Shown here one piece after another: positions 29,440-37,434 of a stretch of 51,626 bases of DNA; position 1 is the first letter of the stretch; the number at the start of each line of letters is the position of its first letter. This DNA is from Yinghuangia elevatio. GTDB taxonomy: Bacteria; Actinomycetota; Actinomycetes; Streptomycetales; Streptomycetaceae. Made by a program: the position numbers and the translations under genes. The DNA is taken from assembly GCF_040649515.1 (NCBI RefSeq), contig NZ_JBEZFP010000057.1, forward strand, positions 1 to 51,626, given 5' to 3'. The notes under the pieces are model-generated. The model did no database searches and was not told the origin of the DNA. It saw only the letters and a list, made by a program, of their open reading frames with translations.

Positions 29440-31146
29440 TCACTGGCTGTGTCCTCTCGGTCCCGTCGGATCCGCGTTGGGCGGTGCCCCGGGGGGACCG
29501 GCCGGCCGGGGCGGGACGCCGGGCGCTCCTCCTGGCACGGTCAACGCGTCAGGTGGAGACGCGGTTTCCGCCCCCCGTGGTTCCGCCGCCGACCCGGAAC
29601 CCGGTACGCGGGAGTCCGATTCATCCGATTCGTCCGCACCGAAACCACCGCCGCCACGCCCCTGGCCGCCGCCCGACAGGTCGCCGAGCTCCGAGCCCTG
29701 CACTGGGGTCGGCTCGGCGAGTTCGTCCAGGTCGGCCTGGTCGAGCGGGGTCTCCTCGATGCGCCGACGGCGTCCGCCCCGGCTGTTCTGGGTCGCGGAG
29801 ACCTCGCCGGCGACCGCCGGGGGAGCCGGGCGGCGCGCTGTGTGGCTGATCACAATGAGGATCGCCACCAGGATCCAGTTGGTGATGACCGACGAACCGC
29901 CCTGCGCGAGGAACGGCATGGTCATACCGGTCAGCGGGATGAGGCCGGTGACGCCGCCCGCGACGACGAAGACCTGGAGCGCCATGACGACGGACAGGCC
30001 GGCCGCGAGCAGCTTGCCGAAGGGGTCGCGGGCGGCGAGGGCGGTGCGCAGGCCGCGCTCGATGAGCAGCGCGTACACCATGAAGATCGCCATCATGCCG
30101 GCGAGGCCGAGCTCTTCGCCGACCGTGGTGAGGATGAAGTCGCTTCGGGCGGCGAAGCCGATCTCGTTCGGGAAGCCCTGGTTGAGGCCCTTGCCGAGCA
30201 GGCCGCCGTCGCCGTACCCGAACAGTGCCTGGGCGAGCTGCTCCGAGCCGCCGCTCGGCGGCTTGTCGCTGTAGATCGCCAGCGGGTCGAGCCACGCCTC
30301 GACGCGGCTCTTGACGTGCGGCTCCACCGAGCCGACCACCGCGGCGCCGGTGGCGGCCATGACCAGGCCGAAGATCAGCCAGCTGACGCGCTCGGTCGCG
30401 ATGTAGAGCATCACCACGAACATGCCGAAGAACAGCAGCGAGGTGCCCAGGTCGCGCTCGAAGACCAGGATCAGCAGGCTCAGGATCCACACCACGAGGA
30501 TCGGGCCCAGGTCGCGGCCGCGCGGCAGGTACATCCCCATGACCTTGCGGCTGGCCAGCGCGAGCGCGTCGCGCTTGACCATGAGGTAGCCCGCGAAGAA
30601 CACGGTCAGCACGATCTTGGTGAACTCACCGGGCTGGATCGAGAACGGGCCCAGGCGGATCCAGATCTTCGCGCCGTAGGTGTCGCCCGGGAAGGGGATG
30701 GGGGACACCAGCAGCACCAGCGCCACGAGCATGGCGATGTACGTGTACCGCTGCAGCAGCCGGTGGTCCCTCATGAACACCACGACGCCCACGAACAGCG
30801 CGACGCCGACCGCCGTGTACATCAGCTGGGTCGGCGCGGCCTTGCGGGACAGGTCGAGGTCGAGCCGGTAGATGAGGACCAGGCCCATGCCGTTGAGGAA
30901 GGTCGCCAGCGGCAGCAGCAGCGGGTCGGCGTACGGCGTGAACTTGCGGACCACCAGGTGCGCGAGCCCCGCCATGAGGCCGAGGCCCAGGCCGTACGAG
31001 ACGAGCCCGGTCGGCAGGCTGCCGTTGTCCGCGAGACCGACGTTCGCATACGCCAGCACCGGGACGAGCACGGCGAAGCCGAGCATCATCAACTCGGTGT
31101 TGCGGCGGTTCGGTGCGGACTGGGGGGTGATCGTCGTGTTGCTCAC
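29440..31146 (-). CDS. rodA: SEDS peptidoglycan polymerase RodA/FtsW
   Basis: A 568-residue polytopic membrane protein of the RodA/FtsW/SpoVE family, with about ten or more hydrophobic helices. Signatures are WIRLGPFSIQPGEFTKI and GLLGKGLNQGFPNEIGFAARSDFILTTVGEELG, the latter ending in the catalytic loop (given in part: ARSDFILTTVGEELG), and PLTGMTMPFLAQGGSSVITNW. The last about 135 residues are cytosolic and low complexity (acidic then P/G-rich), longer than in many homologues and a possible phosphorylation target by analogy. GTG start with GAGGGGG seven bases upstream, 11 bp after pstP. It partners PbpA. Confidence 0.96.
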   Translation of the reverse strand: MSNTTITPQSAPNRRNTELMMLGFAVLVPVLAYANVGLADNGSLPTGLVSYGLGLGLMAGLAHLVVRKFTPYADPLLLPLATFLNGMGLVLIYRLDLDLSRKAAPTQLMYTAVGVALFVGVVVFMRDHRLLQRYTYIAMLVALVLLVSPIPFPGDTYGAKIWIRLGPFSIQPGEFTKIVLTVFFAGYLMVKRDALALASRKVMGMYLPRGRDLGPILVVWILSLLILVFERDLGTSLLFFGMFVVMLYIATERVSWLIFGLVMAATGAAVVGSVEPHVKSRVEAWLDPLAIYSDKPPSGGSEQLAQALFGYGDGGLLGKGLNQGFPNEIGFAARSDFILTTVGEELGLAGMMAIFMVYALLIERGLRTALAARDPFGKLLAAGLSVVMALQVFVVAGGVTGLIPLTGMTMPFLAQGGSSVITNWILVAILIVISHTARRPAPPAVAGEVSATQNSRGGRRRRIEETPLDQADLDELAEPTPVQGSELGDLSGGGQGRGGGGFGADESDESDSRVPGSGSAAEPRGAETASPPDALTVPGGAPGVPPRPAGPPGAPPNADPTGPRGHSQ

Positions 31147-31157
31147 GGCGTTCCCCC

Positions 31158-32786
31158 TCAACTCTGGCCGTTCGGCTGCTCGTCGCACTTGATGATCAGT
31201 TCCTGGTCGGGACCGAGGTCGATCTTCGGCGTCGGAGCCGTGGTGGCCGGTGGCGGCGTGGTCGTCGGCGCCGGTGCGTTCGGCAGGCCCTGCGGCGGCG
31301 ACTGGTTCGCGCCGGGCCGTTGCCCCGAGCCGGCGGTCTTGCCCGGCTCGGCGGTGGGCCTGGTCGTGGACCGCGAGACGCTGTCCGACCCGGGCCGCGC
31401 ACTCGTGGTCGGTGTCGGCGTGCGCATCGGCGCTGCCTGCACGCTCGTGGTCGGGGACGCGCTCACGTTATCCCCTCCCGGGAGGCCGGTCACCGGGGCC
31501 TGCGGCTGCTCCGGGATCTGCGGTACCTCGGGAGAGACGGTCGGAGGGTGGTCGCGGTTCCAGTCGACGACCTGCCGGCACACGCTCGCCTGGCGTTCCA
31601 GCTTCTGCACGTACTCCCGGGCGTCCGTCAGGCTGGAGGCGTCGTAGCGCTCCTCGACGCTGTCGCGGTACTCCGCACCGATCAGGTTCATCGTGACCGC
31701 GGAGTACTGCTTGTAGGGGCTGGACAGCGAGATGCCGAAGATCTCGGTGTCGATGCCCCGGTAGATCGAGACGTGCTCGCCGTCCTTGGCGACGTAGTAC
31801 TGCGTCTGGGTCCACCAGTACGCACCGCCGAGCGCGGCGAGCAGCACCACCGCCGGGCCCCAGACCGGGAGCGTGCGGCGCCACGCGGGCTTGGGGCGGC
31901 GGCGGTTCGGTACGCCGGCGTCCGGGACCAGGGCCTCGTTCTCGTACTCGCCGGCGGTGAGTTCGCGGGCGCGCGAGGCGGGGGTGGTGGGCAGGGTCGC
32001 GGTGTCCCCGGCGAGGTCGTCGGCGACCGCGCCGACCACCACCGGGATGTCGGACGGCGTCTGGTCGACGTCGACGATGTCCGCGACGATGCACGTGATG
32101 TTGTCGGGGCCGCCACCGCGCAGCGCGAGCTGGATCAACTCCTGTACGGCGTCCCGGGGGTCGACGAGCGCGAGCAGGGTGTCCTGCATCGTCTCGCGGC
32201 TGACCACGCCGGACAGGCCGTCGCTGCACACGAGGTAGCGGTCGCCGGCGCGTGCCTCGCGGACCGCGAGGTCCGGTTCGACCTGGCCGCGTCCGTCGAG
32301 TGCGCGCATCAGGAGCGAGCGCTGCGGGTGGTGCCCGGCCTCCTCCTCGGTGATGCGGCCCTCGTCGACGAGGCGCTGCACCCAGGTGTGGTCCTGGGTG
32401 ATCTGTTCGAGGATGCCGTCGCGCAACAGGTAGGCGCGCGAGTCGCCGACGTGTACGAGGCCGAGTCCGGTGCCGGTCCACAGCAGCGCGGTCAGCGTCG
32501 TCCCCATGCCTTCGAGGCCGGGGTCGTCGTCGATCATCACGCGCAGCCGGTCGTTGGCGCGGTCGACCGCGAGTCGCAGCGTGTCGCGCAGGTCGGCGCC
32601 GGGGAGGTCTTCGTCGAGCTCCACGATCGTGGAGAGGACCTCGGAGCTCGCCACCTCGCCCGCGGCGGCGCCGCCCATGCCGTCGGCGACCGCGAGCAAG
32701 CGTGGACCGGCATAGCCGGAGTCCTCGTTGCCCTCGCGGATCATGCCTTTGTGCGATCCGGCGGCGAAGCGGAGAGAGAGGCTCAT
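31158..32786 (-). CDS. pstP: PP2C-family Ser/Thr phosphatase PstP
   Basis: A 542-residue phosphatase that reverses PknB phosphorylation. The PP2C domain (about 4-240) has the metal-binding residues REGNED (17-22) and VADGMGG (33-39), VGDSRAYLL, CSDGLSG and GGPDNIT. A membrane helix (GPAVVLLAALGGAYWW) follows, then an extracellular region of about 215 residues ending in a P/T/S-rich tail. The external part is longer than in M. tuberculosis PstP. ATG start, 5 bp after the fhaB stop, so the genes are co-translated or co-transcribed. FHA proteins upstream read the phosphothreonines it removes. Confidence 0.96.
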   Translation of the reverse strand: MSLSLRFAAGSHKGMIREGNEDSGYAGPRLLAVADGMGGAAAGEVASSEVLSTIVELDEDLPGADLRDTLRLAVDRANDRLRVMIDDDPGLEGMGTTLTALLWTGTGLGLVHVGDSRAYLLRDGILEQITQDHTWVQRLVDEGRITEEEAGHHPQRSLLMRALDGRGQVEPDLAVREARAGDRYLVCSDGLSGVVSRETMQDTLLALVDPRDAVQELIQLALRGGGPDNITCIVADIVDVDQTPSDIPVVVGAVADDLAGDTATLPTTPASRARELTAGEYENEALVPDAGVPNRRRPKPAWRRTLPVWGPAVVLLAALGGAYWWTQTQYYVAKDGEHVSIYRGIDTEIFGISLSSPYKQYSAVTMNLIGAEYRDSVEERYDASSLTDAREYVQKLERQASVCRQVVDWNRDHPPTVSPEVPQIPEQPQAPVTGLPGGDNVSASPTTSVQAAPMRTPTPTTSARPGSDSVSRSTTRPTAEPGKTAGSGQRPGANQSPPQGLPNAPAPTTTPPPATTAPTPKIDLGPDQELIIKCDEQPNGQS

Positions 32787-32791
32787 TCAGG

Positions 32792-33334
32792 CTACCTGCG
32801 CAGCTCGATAACGGTCTTGCCGATGCGGATCGGCGCTCCGAGGGGAACGGGGGTGGGGCCGGTCAAGCGCGTGCGGTCCAGGTAGGTGCCGTTGGTGGAC
32901 CCGAGGTCCTCGACGATCCAGGTGCCGTCGGGAGCCGGGTAGATGCGGGCGTGCCGACTGGACGCGTAGTCGTCGTCGAGCACGATGGTGGAGTCGTGGG
33001 CCCGGCCGATGGTGATCTGCTGCTCGGTCAGATTCATCGTCGTACCGGTCAACGAGCCGCCGGTGATGACGAGTTTGGACGGCGCGTTGCGTTGCGGCTG
33101 GGCCGCTCCGCGGCGCTGGCCGCGGGCTTGCGGGGGAGGCGCCTGCTGGGCGACCGGCGGAGGCACCGCGGCGGCGGCGTTGGCCGGTACGGCGGCATTG
33201 CGCCGCCGCATGGGCCGTTGGGTCACGCGCGTGCCGAACAGGTCGCTGCGGATCACCTGGACCGCGACGATCACGAACAGCCACAGCACGGCGAGGAAAC
33301 CCAGCCGCATGACGGTGAGGGTCAGCTCAGACAT
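32792..33334 (-). CDS. fhaB: FHA-domain membrane protein FhaB (FipA)
   Basis: A 180-residue protein. An N-terminal membrane helix (about 8-28, VMRLGFLAVLWLFVIVAVQVI) is followed by an A/P/Q/R-rich linker. The C-terminal FHA domain (about 90-178) has the phosphothreonine-binding residues in TIGRAHDSTIVLDDDYASSRHARI (given in part: SSRHARIY) and GSTNGTYL. FhaB/FipA of mycobacteria links FtsZ and FtsQ and is a PknB/PknA substrate. ATG start. Confidence 0.94.
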   Translation of the reverse strand: MSELTLTVMRLGFLAVLWLFVIVAVQVIRSDLFGTRVTQRPMRRRNAAVPANAAAAVPPPVAQQAPPPQARGQRRGAAQPQRNAPSKLVITGGSLTGTTMNLTEQQITIGRAHDSTIVLDDDYASSRHARIYPAPDGTWIVEDLGSTNGTYLDRTRLTGPTPVPLGAPIRIGKTVIELRR

Positions 33335-33344
33335 GCGCCCGATG

Positions 33345-34268
33345 TCACCCCTCGGTTTGACGGAACACGACAGTGGTACTGCCCAGCACGATCCTCGACC
33401 CGTCGCGGAGCGCTGCACGCTGGCAGTGCTGTCCGTCCACGACGATCCCGTTCGTCGAACCGAGGTCGGCGATCGACGCCGGGGGGCCGATCCTGATCTC
33501 GGCGTGGTGCCGCGACACGCTCGGGTCGTCGACCCGTACGTCCGCGTCGGTGCTCCGGCCCAGCTTCACGACCGGGGCGGTGATCTCGTGGCGCATCCCG
33601 TTCACCTCGACCCAACTGCGCAGCACCGGCGGGCGGTACGGCGCGGGTCCGGGCGGCGGGCTCGGGGGACGCGGCGGCAGGCCGGGGCCCGATCCGGGAC
33701 CCATGCCGGGGCCCATGGGCGGACCTGGTGGCATGCCTCCCGCCGGCTGGTAGGCCGACGGGTTGTGGAACTGCGGTGCGGGGCCCTGCGGCGGGTGCCC
33801 GGACGAACCGTACTGCTGTTCCACGGGATAGTGCGGTTGCGCGGGAGACGCTACCGGTCCCGGCGGCCCGTACCCAGGGGAACCCTGGGACTGGCTGCCG
33901 GCCAATGCCTGGCTGCGCACCCGGTACAGGCCCGTGTCGAGGTCGTCGGCCTGCTCGAAGTGCACCTCGACGGGGCCGATGAAGGAGTAGCGCTGCTGCT
34001 GCGCGTAGTCGCGCACCATGGTGGAGAGCTCCGCGCCGAGCTGCTGCGCGTACGGGCTCAGCCGCTCGTAGTCGTGCGAACCCAGCTCGACCACGAAGTC
34101 GTTCGGCACCATGGTCCGGTCGCGGTTCCAGATGGTCGCGTTGCTGTCGCACTCGCGCTTGAGCGCGCTGGCGATCTCGACCGGCTGGACGTCCGACTTG
34201 AACGCCTTGGCGAAGGCGCCGTTGACCAGGCCCTCAAGTCGTTGCTCGAACTTCTTCAGGACACCCAT
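33345..34268 (-). CDS. fhaA: DUF3662/FHA protein FhaA
   Basis: A 307-residue cytosolic protein. The N-terminal DUF3662 domain (about 1-120) begins MGVLKKFEQRLEGLVNGAFAK (cited to 20: GVLKKFEQRLEGLVNGAFAK). A P/G/M-rich disordered linker (about 125-220) follows, then the FHA domain (about 230-305) with LGRSTDADVRVDDPSVSRHH and LGSTNG. In mycobacteria FhaA binds MurJ (MviN) phosphorylated by PknB and slows lipid-II export. The ATG has AGGAGG five bases upstream. It is the first gene of the leftward operon, with a 10-bp gap to fhaB. Confidence 0.95.
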   Translation of the reverse strand: MGVLKKFEQRLEGLVNGAFAKAFKSDVQPVEIASALKRECDSNATIWNRDRTMVPNDFVVELGSHDYERLSPYAQQLGAELSTMVRDYAQQQRYSFIGPVEVHFEQADDLDTGLYRVRSQALAGSQSQGSPGYGPPGPVASPAQPHYPVEQQYGSSGHPPQGPAPQFHNPSAYQPAGGMPPGPPMGPGMGPGSGPGLPPRPPSPPPGPAPYRPPVLRSWVEVNGMRHEITAPVVKLGRSTDADVRVDDPSVSRHHAEIRIGPPASIADLGSTNGIVVDGQHCQRAALRDGSRIVLGSTTVVFRQTEG

Positions 34269-34761
34269 GGGCACCTCCTTCCTTCAAGCGTCGCCGTCGT
34301 CGCCCGGGGCACGGGCGTGCCCGGACCGGGCGCACCGGTCCGGACCAGTCCTACAGTCAGCTCACTGATCGTATCCACGCTCGGGAAACGGGCATGGTTC
34401 CCCGTCATGGTCACTGTAGGGAGTGTTGGCCCTCACAGGGATTCCTACACCCCCAGCCCCTCGTCCTGGCTCGCTTGTCGTAGTTGTGGTGTGACCAGGT
34501 GCGTCTACCCCGCGGACACGCCCTCCTATCCGGACGGCGCAGGTCAAGCATGCCGGAGTCGCGGGGGCGGCGGGGATGGCCCCGACGAAACCGGTGGCGT
34601 TCCGGCCCACCGAAGCACACCCTCGGGCGACGCCGCGCGGGCACCCCGGGCCGGGGAGGTGCGTTCTGTACCCGTCCGCACTGTTTGGGTGTGGCCCAGG
34701 CCACCAGCGGGTAAGGATTCGAGTCGGCCGCGGCATCCGTGCTAATCTTCAATCGTTGCTC
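34269..34761. other. Intergenic region, fhaA to tRNA-Leu
   Basis: 493 bp without a convincing gene. It should hold the fhaA operon promoter (leftward) and the tRNA-Leu promoter (rightward). A -10-like TAATCT (34743-34748) lies 14 bp before the tRNA; no clear -35 partner is visible. Other motifs I inspected were not convincing. Confidence 0.4.
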
Positions 34762-34845
34762 GCGCGGGTGGCGGAATAGGCAGACGCGCTGGATTCAGGT
34801 TCCAGTGCCCGAAAGGGCGTGGGGGTTCAACTCCCCCCTCGCGCA
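34762..34845 (+). tRNA. leuX: tRNA-Leu (CAG anticodon)
   Basis: 84 nt with the long variable arm of class II tRNAs (TGCCCGAAAGGGCGT). The acceptor GCGCGGG (34762-34768) pairs with CTCGCGC (34838-34844). The anticodon loop TTCAGGT holds CAG (34796-34798). CCA is not encoded. The gene symbol is generic. Confidence 0.96.
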
Positions 34846-34857
34846 CCGCGAGACACA

Positions 34858-34909
34858 CCGAACGGTGTCTTACCGAGAGACGAAAGTCGATCGATAAGAC
34901 ACCGTTCGG
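34858..34909. terminator. Terminator after tRNA-Leu
   Basis: CCGAACGGTGTCTTA (34858-34872) and TAAGACACCGTTCGG (34895-34909) form a perfect 15-bp stem with a 22-nt loop. It lies between tRNA-Leu and the convergent LUD gene and can serve both. Confidence 0.8.
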
Positions 34910-34940
34910 CGTTTCCGGGATTAGCTGCTTTGTCGGTGGT

Positions 34941-35570
34941 TCAGAACCCGACTGCTTCCCGGACGAGCAGGATGGTGACGCGGCCCGGACGGGCGTCGGC
35001 GTTGAGGACCAGCAGGCTGTTGACGGCGCTCGGCGTTCCGTAGACGACCCGCGCGCGGGCGTCTTCCAGAGGGAGTGCGTGCTCTTCGAGCCGGCGCAGC
35101 GCGGTGGCCAGGTCGGGGACCACTTTCTGCGCGCCGACGACCAGGATCACGCGGCCGGCGCCGCCGGAGTACGCGGGCAACTGGCTGCCGCTGCCCGAGG
35201 CGACCACGACCTGGCCGGCCTCGGTGAGCGCGGCGACGCTGCCCACGACGACGTCGGGACGGGCGAGAAGGTGCCGGATCTCGTCGGCCCGGGTGGCGCG
35301 GTCCATGGCCAGGACTCGCGGCTTCACGGCCTGGTACCGGCCGCCGGAGTTGAGGTCGGCGTCGATGCCGGACAGGCGGACGGTCTCGCTCGCCGAGGTG
35401 AAGACCTCGGCGCCCTCGGGGATCAGCTCGGCAATGCGGGTGCGTGCGGCGGCGACGTCGTCGAGTATCTCGGTGGTGAATCCGTTCCCCGTCAGTGCGG
35501 CGGCCGCCTGTTCCAGGCGGTGCGCGGGGGCGGGATCGGTGTACGAGGTGGACGGGGCCTGGTTCGTCAT
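34941..35570 (-). CDS. LUD-domain (LutC-like) protein
   Basis: A 209-residue protein of the LUD/LutC (YkgG) family. It carries the signatures EGAEVFTSASETVRLSGIDADL (cited in part: VFTSASETVRLSGI), PDVVVGSVAALTEAGQVVVA and GSGSQLPAYSGGAGRVILVV. LutC belongs to lactate-utilisation complexes with LutA and LutB, which are absent here. Many stand-alone LUD proteins have unknown roles. ATG start. It diverges from the ECF41 sigma gene with 224 bp between starts; stress or redox linkage is speculative. Confidence 0.88.
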   Translation of the reverse strand: MTNQAPSTSYTDPAPAHRLEQAAAALTGNGFTTEILDDVAAARTRIAELIPEGAEVFTSASETVRLSGIDADLNSGGRYQAVKPRVLAMDRATRADEIRHLLARPDVVVGSVAALTEAGQVVVASGSGSQLPAYSGGAGRVILVVGAQKVVPDLATALRRLEEHALPLEDARARVVYGTPSAVNSLLVLNADARPGRVTILLVREAVGF

Positions 35571-35727
35571 GGTCGGTGCTGTCCTTCGGTCGCTACGGTC
35601 GCTTCGGTCGGGTGGCGGCGGGCCTGGCCGGCGGGGTGTGCCGTCTTGCCGGGGCGCCGCGGGGTCTCGGTGTGTGGTCCCGGCTGTGCGACAAGGCAGC
35701 GCCGCGGAATGTGAGGCGCGTGGACGG

Positions 35728-35754
35728 CCTCACAAAGCGGCGTGCTGCTTTGTC
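35728..35754 (+). promoter_or_regulatory. Possible ECF41 autoregulatory promoter
   Basis: CCTCACA (35728-35734), a 16-nt spacer and TGTC (35751-35754) partly match the ECF41 consensus TGTCACA-N16-CGTC, 41 bp before the sigma gene. The match is weaker than that upstream of the partner gene (37363-37389). Confidence 0.35.
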
Positions 35755-35794
35755 GGACCTGTGGAGGGCGACCGCGAGCGAGGAGCAGAGCACC

Positions 35795-36745
35795 ATGACC
35801 ATTCCTGCCGAGCCGGGCGACGACCGGCACGACCGGCACGACCCCGACCTGAGCGCGGTGACGAGTGAGCGGCGCCGGCTGGTCAACCTCGCGTACCGGA
35901 TGCTCGGCTCGCGGGCCGATGCCGAGGACGTCGTGCAGGAGACGTACGCCCGTTGGTACGCCATGTCCCGGCAGGAGCAGGACGCGATCGACACCCCCGG
36001 TGCCTGGCTGACGACTGTCGCGAGCCGCGTCTGCCTGACCCTGCTGGGCTCGGCGCGCGTCCGGCGGGAGCGCTACGTGGGCCAGTGGGTCCCCGAGCCG
36101 GTGCCCGACGAGACGGAGTGGATCAGCGGTCGGCGGACGGCCGTTCCCGTCGATCCGGCGGACCGGGTCACCCTCGACGAGTCGCTCAACATGGCGTTCC
36201 TCGTCGTGCTCGAGTCGATGACCCCGGCCGAACGCGTGGCGTTCATCCTGCACGACGTGTTCCGCTACCCCTTCCCCGAAGTGGCGGAGATCGTCGGACG
36301 CACCCCCGCGGCCTGCCGTCAGCTGGCCACCTCCGCCCGGCGCCGCGTCCGGGCGGCTCGGACCCCGGCCGCCGCCCCGCCGGCCCGAATGGCGGGCGTG
36401 GTCCGGGATTTCAAGGCGGCCTGGGAGGCGAAGGACATCGACGCCCTGCTCGGCCTGCTCGATCCCGACGCGACGGTCACTCCCGACGGCGGGGGCGTGA
36501 CCGGCGCCAGGCTGCACCCCATCGAAGGGGCCGAGGAGATCGCCCGCTATCTGGTCGAACTCGCCGGCCGGGCGGTCGGCGGCATGGGTTTCGTGCTGCG
36601 GACGGTCAACGGACAGCCTGGCCTGGTGGCTCAGCGGGACGGCGTCACGGTGGCCGTGTACGCGTTCGACGTCGCGGGGGACCGCATCAGGCACATGTGG
36701 GCGGTCCTCAACCCCGACAAGCTCCGCGCCTGGTCGGTCGGCTGA
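35795..36745 (+). CDS. sigJ: ECF41-type RNA polymerase sigma factor (SigJ-like)
   Basis: A 316-residue sigma factor. Region sigma2 is about 25-90 (RLVNLAYRMLGSRADAEDVV) and sigma4 is about 130-185 (MTPAERVAFILHDVFRYPF, VAEIVGRTPAACRQL). A SnoaL-like C-terminal domain (about 200-316) follows. Three ECF41 hallmarks are seen: a YVGQWVPEP linker motif, DGGG (231-234) and NPDKL near the end. The ECF41 group has no classic anti-sigma factor; its C-terminal domain tunes activity. The group is typically linked to a carboxymuconolactone decarboxylase, oxidoreductase or epimerase gene, and the first lies next to it (36809-37312). ATG start with GAGGAG ten bases upstream. The gene symbol is by family analogy. 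Confidence 0.92.
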   Translation: MTIPAEPGDDRHDRHDPDLSAVTSERRRLVNLAYRMLGSRADAEDVVQETYARWYAMSRQEQDAIDTPGAWLTTVASRVCLTLLGSARVRRERYVGQWVPEPVPDETEWISGRRTAVPVDPADRVTLDESLNMAFLVVLESMTPAERVAFILHDVFRYPFPEVAEIVGRTPAACRQLATSARRRVRAARTPAAAPPARMAGVVRDFKAAWEAKDIDALLGLLDPDATVTPDGGGVTGARLHPIEGAEEIARYLVELAGRAVGGMGFVLRTVNGQPGLVAQRDGVTVAVYAFDVAGDRIRHMWAVLNPDKLRAWSVG

Positions 36746-36752
36746 CGGCATG

Positions 36753-36790
36753 CCAGGAGGCCCACCGGTCAAGGCCGGTGGGCCTCCTGG
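36753..36790. terminator. Bidirectional terminator between ECF41 gene and its partner
   Basis: CCAGGAGGCCCACCGG (36753-36768), a 6-nt loop and CCGGTGGGCCTCCTGG (36775-36790): a perfect 16-bp stem between two convergent genes. Confidence 0.88.
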
Positions 36791-36808
36791 TAGGTGTCGC
36801 GCGGGCGG

Positions 36809-37312
36809 TCACGGCCGGCGCCACTGCTCCTCGGGGGCCTTGCCGGGGAGCGGCTTGCCGATGAGGGCGAGGGGGACGAAGAACGAGACCTGGCTGATCG
36901 CCAGGATCAGGGTGGTGAGTGCCTTGTCGTCGTACTGCGCCGATGCCCGGGCGTACACGTCGTCGGAGACGCGTTCGCCCTCGGCCGGGGCGGTGTACAC
37001 GGCTTCGACGAGTTCGAGCGCGACGCGTTCGGCCTCGGTGAAGTGGGGCGCGTCGCGCCACGACGCCACGGCCGCGACGCGCTCGTCGCTCTCGCCGGCG
37101 CGGGCGAGGTTTCCGGTGTGCAGGACGGTCAGGTACTCGCTGCCCACGATCTGCCCGGCCCGCAATTGCACCAGGCCGATGGTCGTCCGCGGGACGGAGC
37201 CGTTCCCGACGACCTTGAAGAGTGCCGCGCCCACCTCGGCCATCTCCGGGACCAGCATCGCCGGGTTGGGCAGCCGCGACTGGGCGTTCGCCGTGATCTC
37301 CGTGTTGCTCAT
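36809..37312 (-). CDS. Carboxymuconolactone decarboxylase-like (AhpD-fold) protein
   Basis: A 167-residue AhpD-like protein (MSNTEITANAQSRLPNPAML, then LQLRAGQIVGSEYLTVLHTGN in part: GQIVGSEYLTVLHTGN). In AhpD-type members the corresponding site is CxxC followed by a histidine. Here the two cysteine positions read S58 and L61, with H65 kept, so thiol-based peroxidase or disulphide chemistry is unlikely. The rest of the fold (TEAERVALELVEAVY, DDKALTTLILAISQVSFF) is intact. ATG with GGAGG upstream. It is convergent with the ECF41 gene and is preceded by an ECF41-type promoter. The enzymatic role is unknown. Confidence 0.87.
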   Translation of the reverse strand: MSNTEITANAQSRLPNPAMLVPEMAEVGAALFKVVGNGSVPRTTIGLVQLRAGQIVGSEYLTVLHTGNLARAGESDERVAAVASWRDAPHFTEAERVALELVEAVYTAPAEGERVSDDVYARASAQYDDKALTTLILAISQVSFFVPLALIGKPLPGKAPEEQWRRP

Positions 37313-37362
37313 GGTCGTTGCCTCCGTTTGTGCCGCCCGCTCTTGCGGGCTGTTACAGCACT

Positions 37363-37389
37363 GACGGACGCCGGAGCGCGGTTGTGACA
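37363..37389 (-). promoter_or_regulatory. Predicted ECF41 promoter of the CMD-like gene
   Basis: On the minus strand: TGTCACA (37389-37383), a 16-nt spacer and CGTC (37366-37363), 51 bp before the ATG. Both elements are exact matches to the ECF41 promoter consensus. The neighbouring ECF41 factor is the likely user. Confidence 0.75.
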
Positions 37390-37434
37390 GCCCTGGCCGA
37401 AGAAGGGTGCGCGACATCCGCGGACAGGTGCCGG

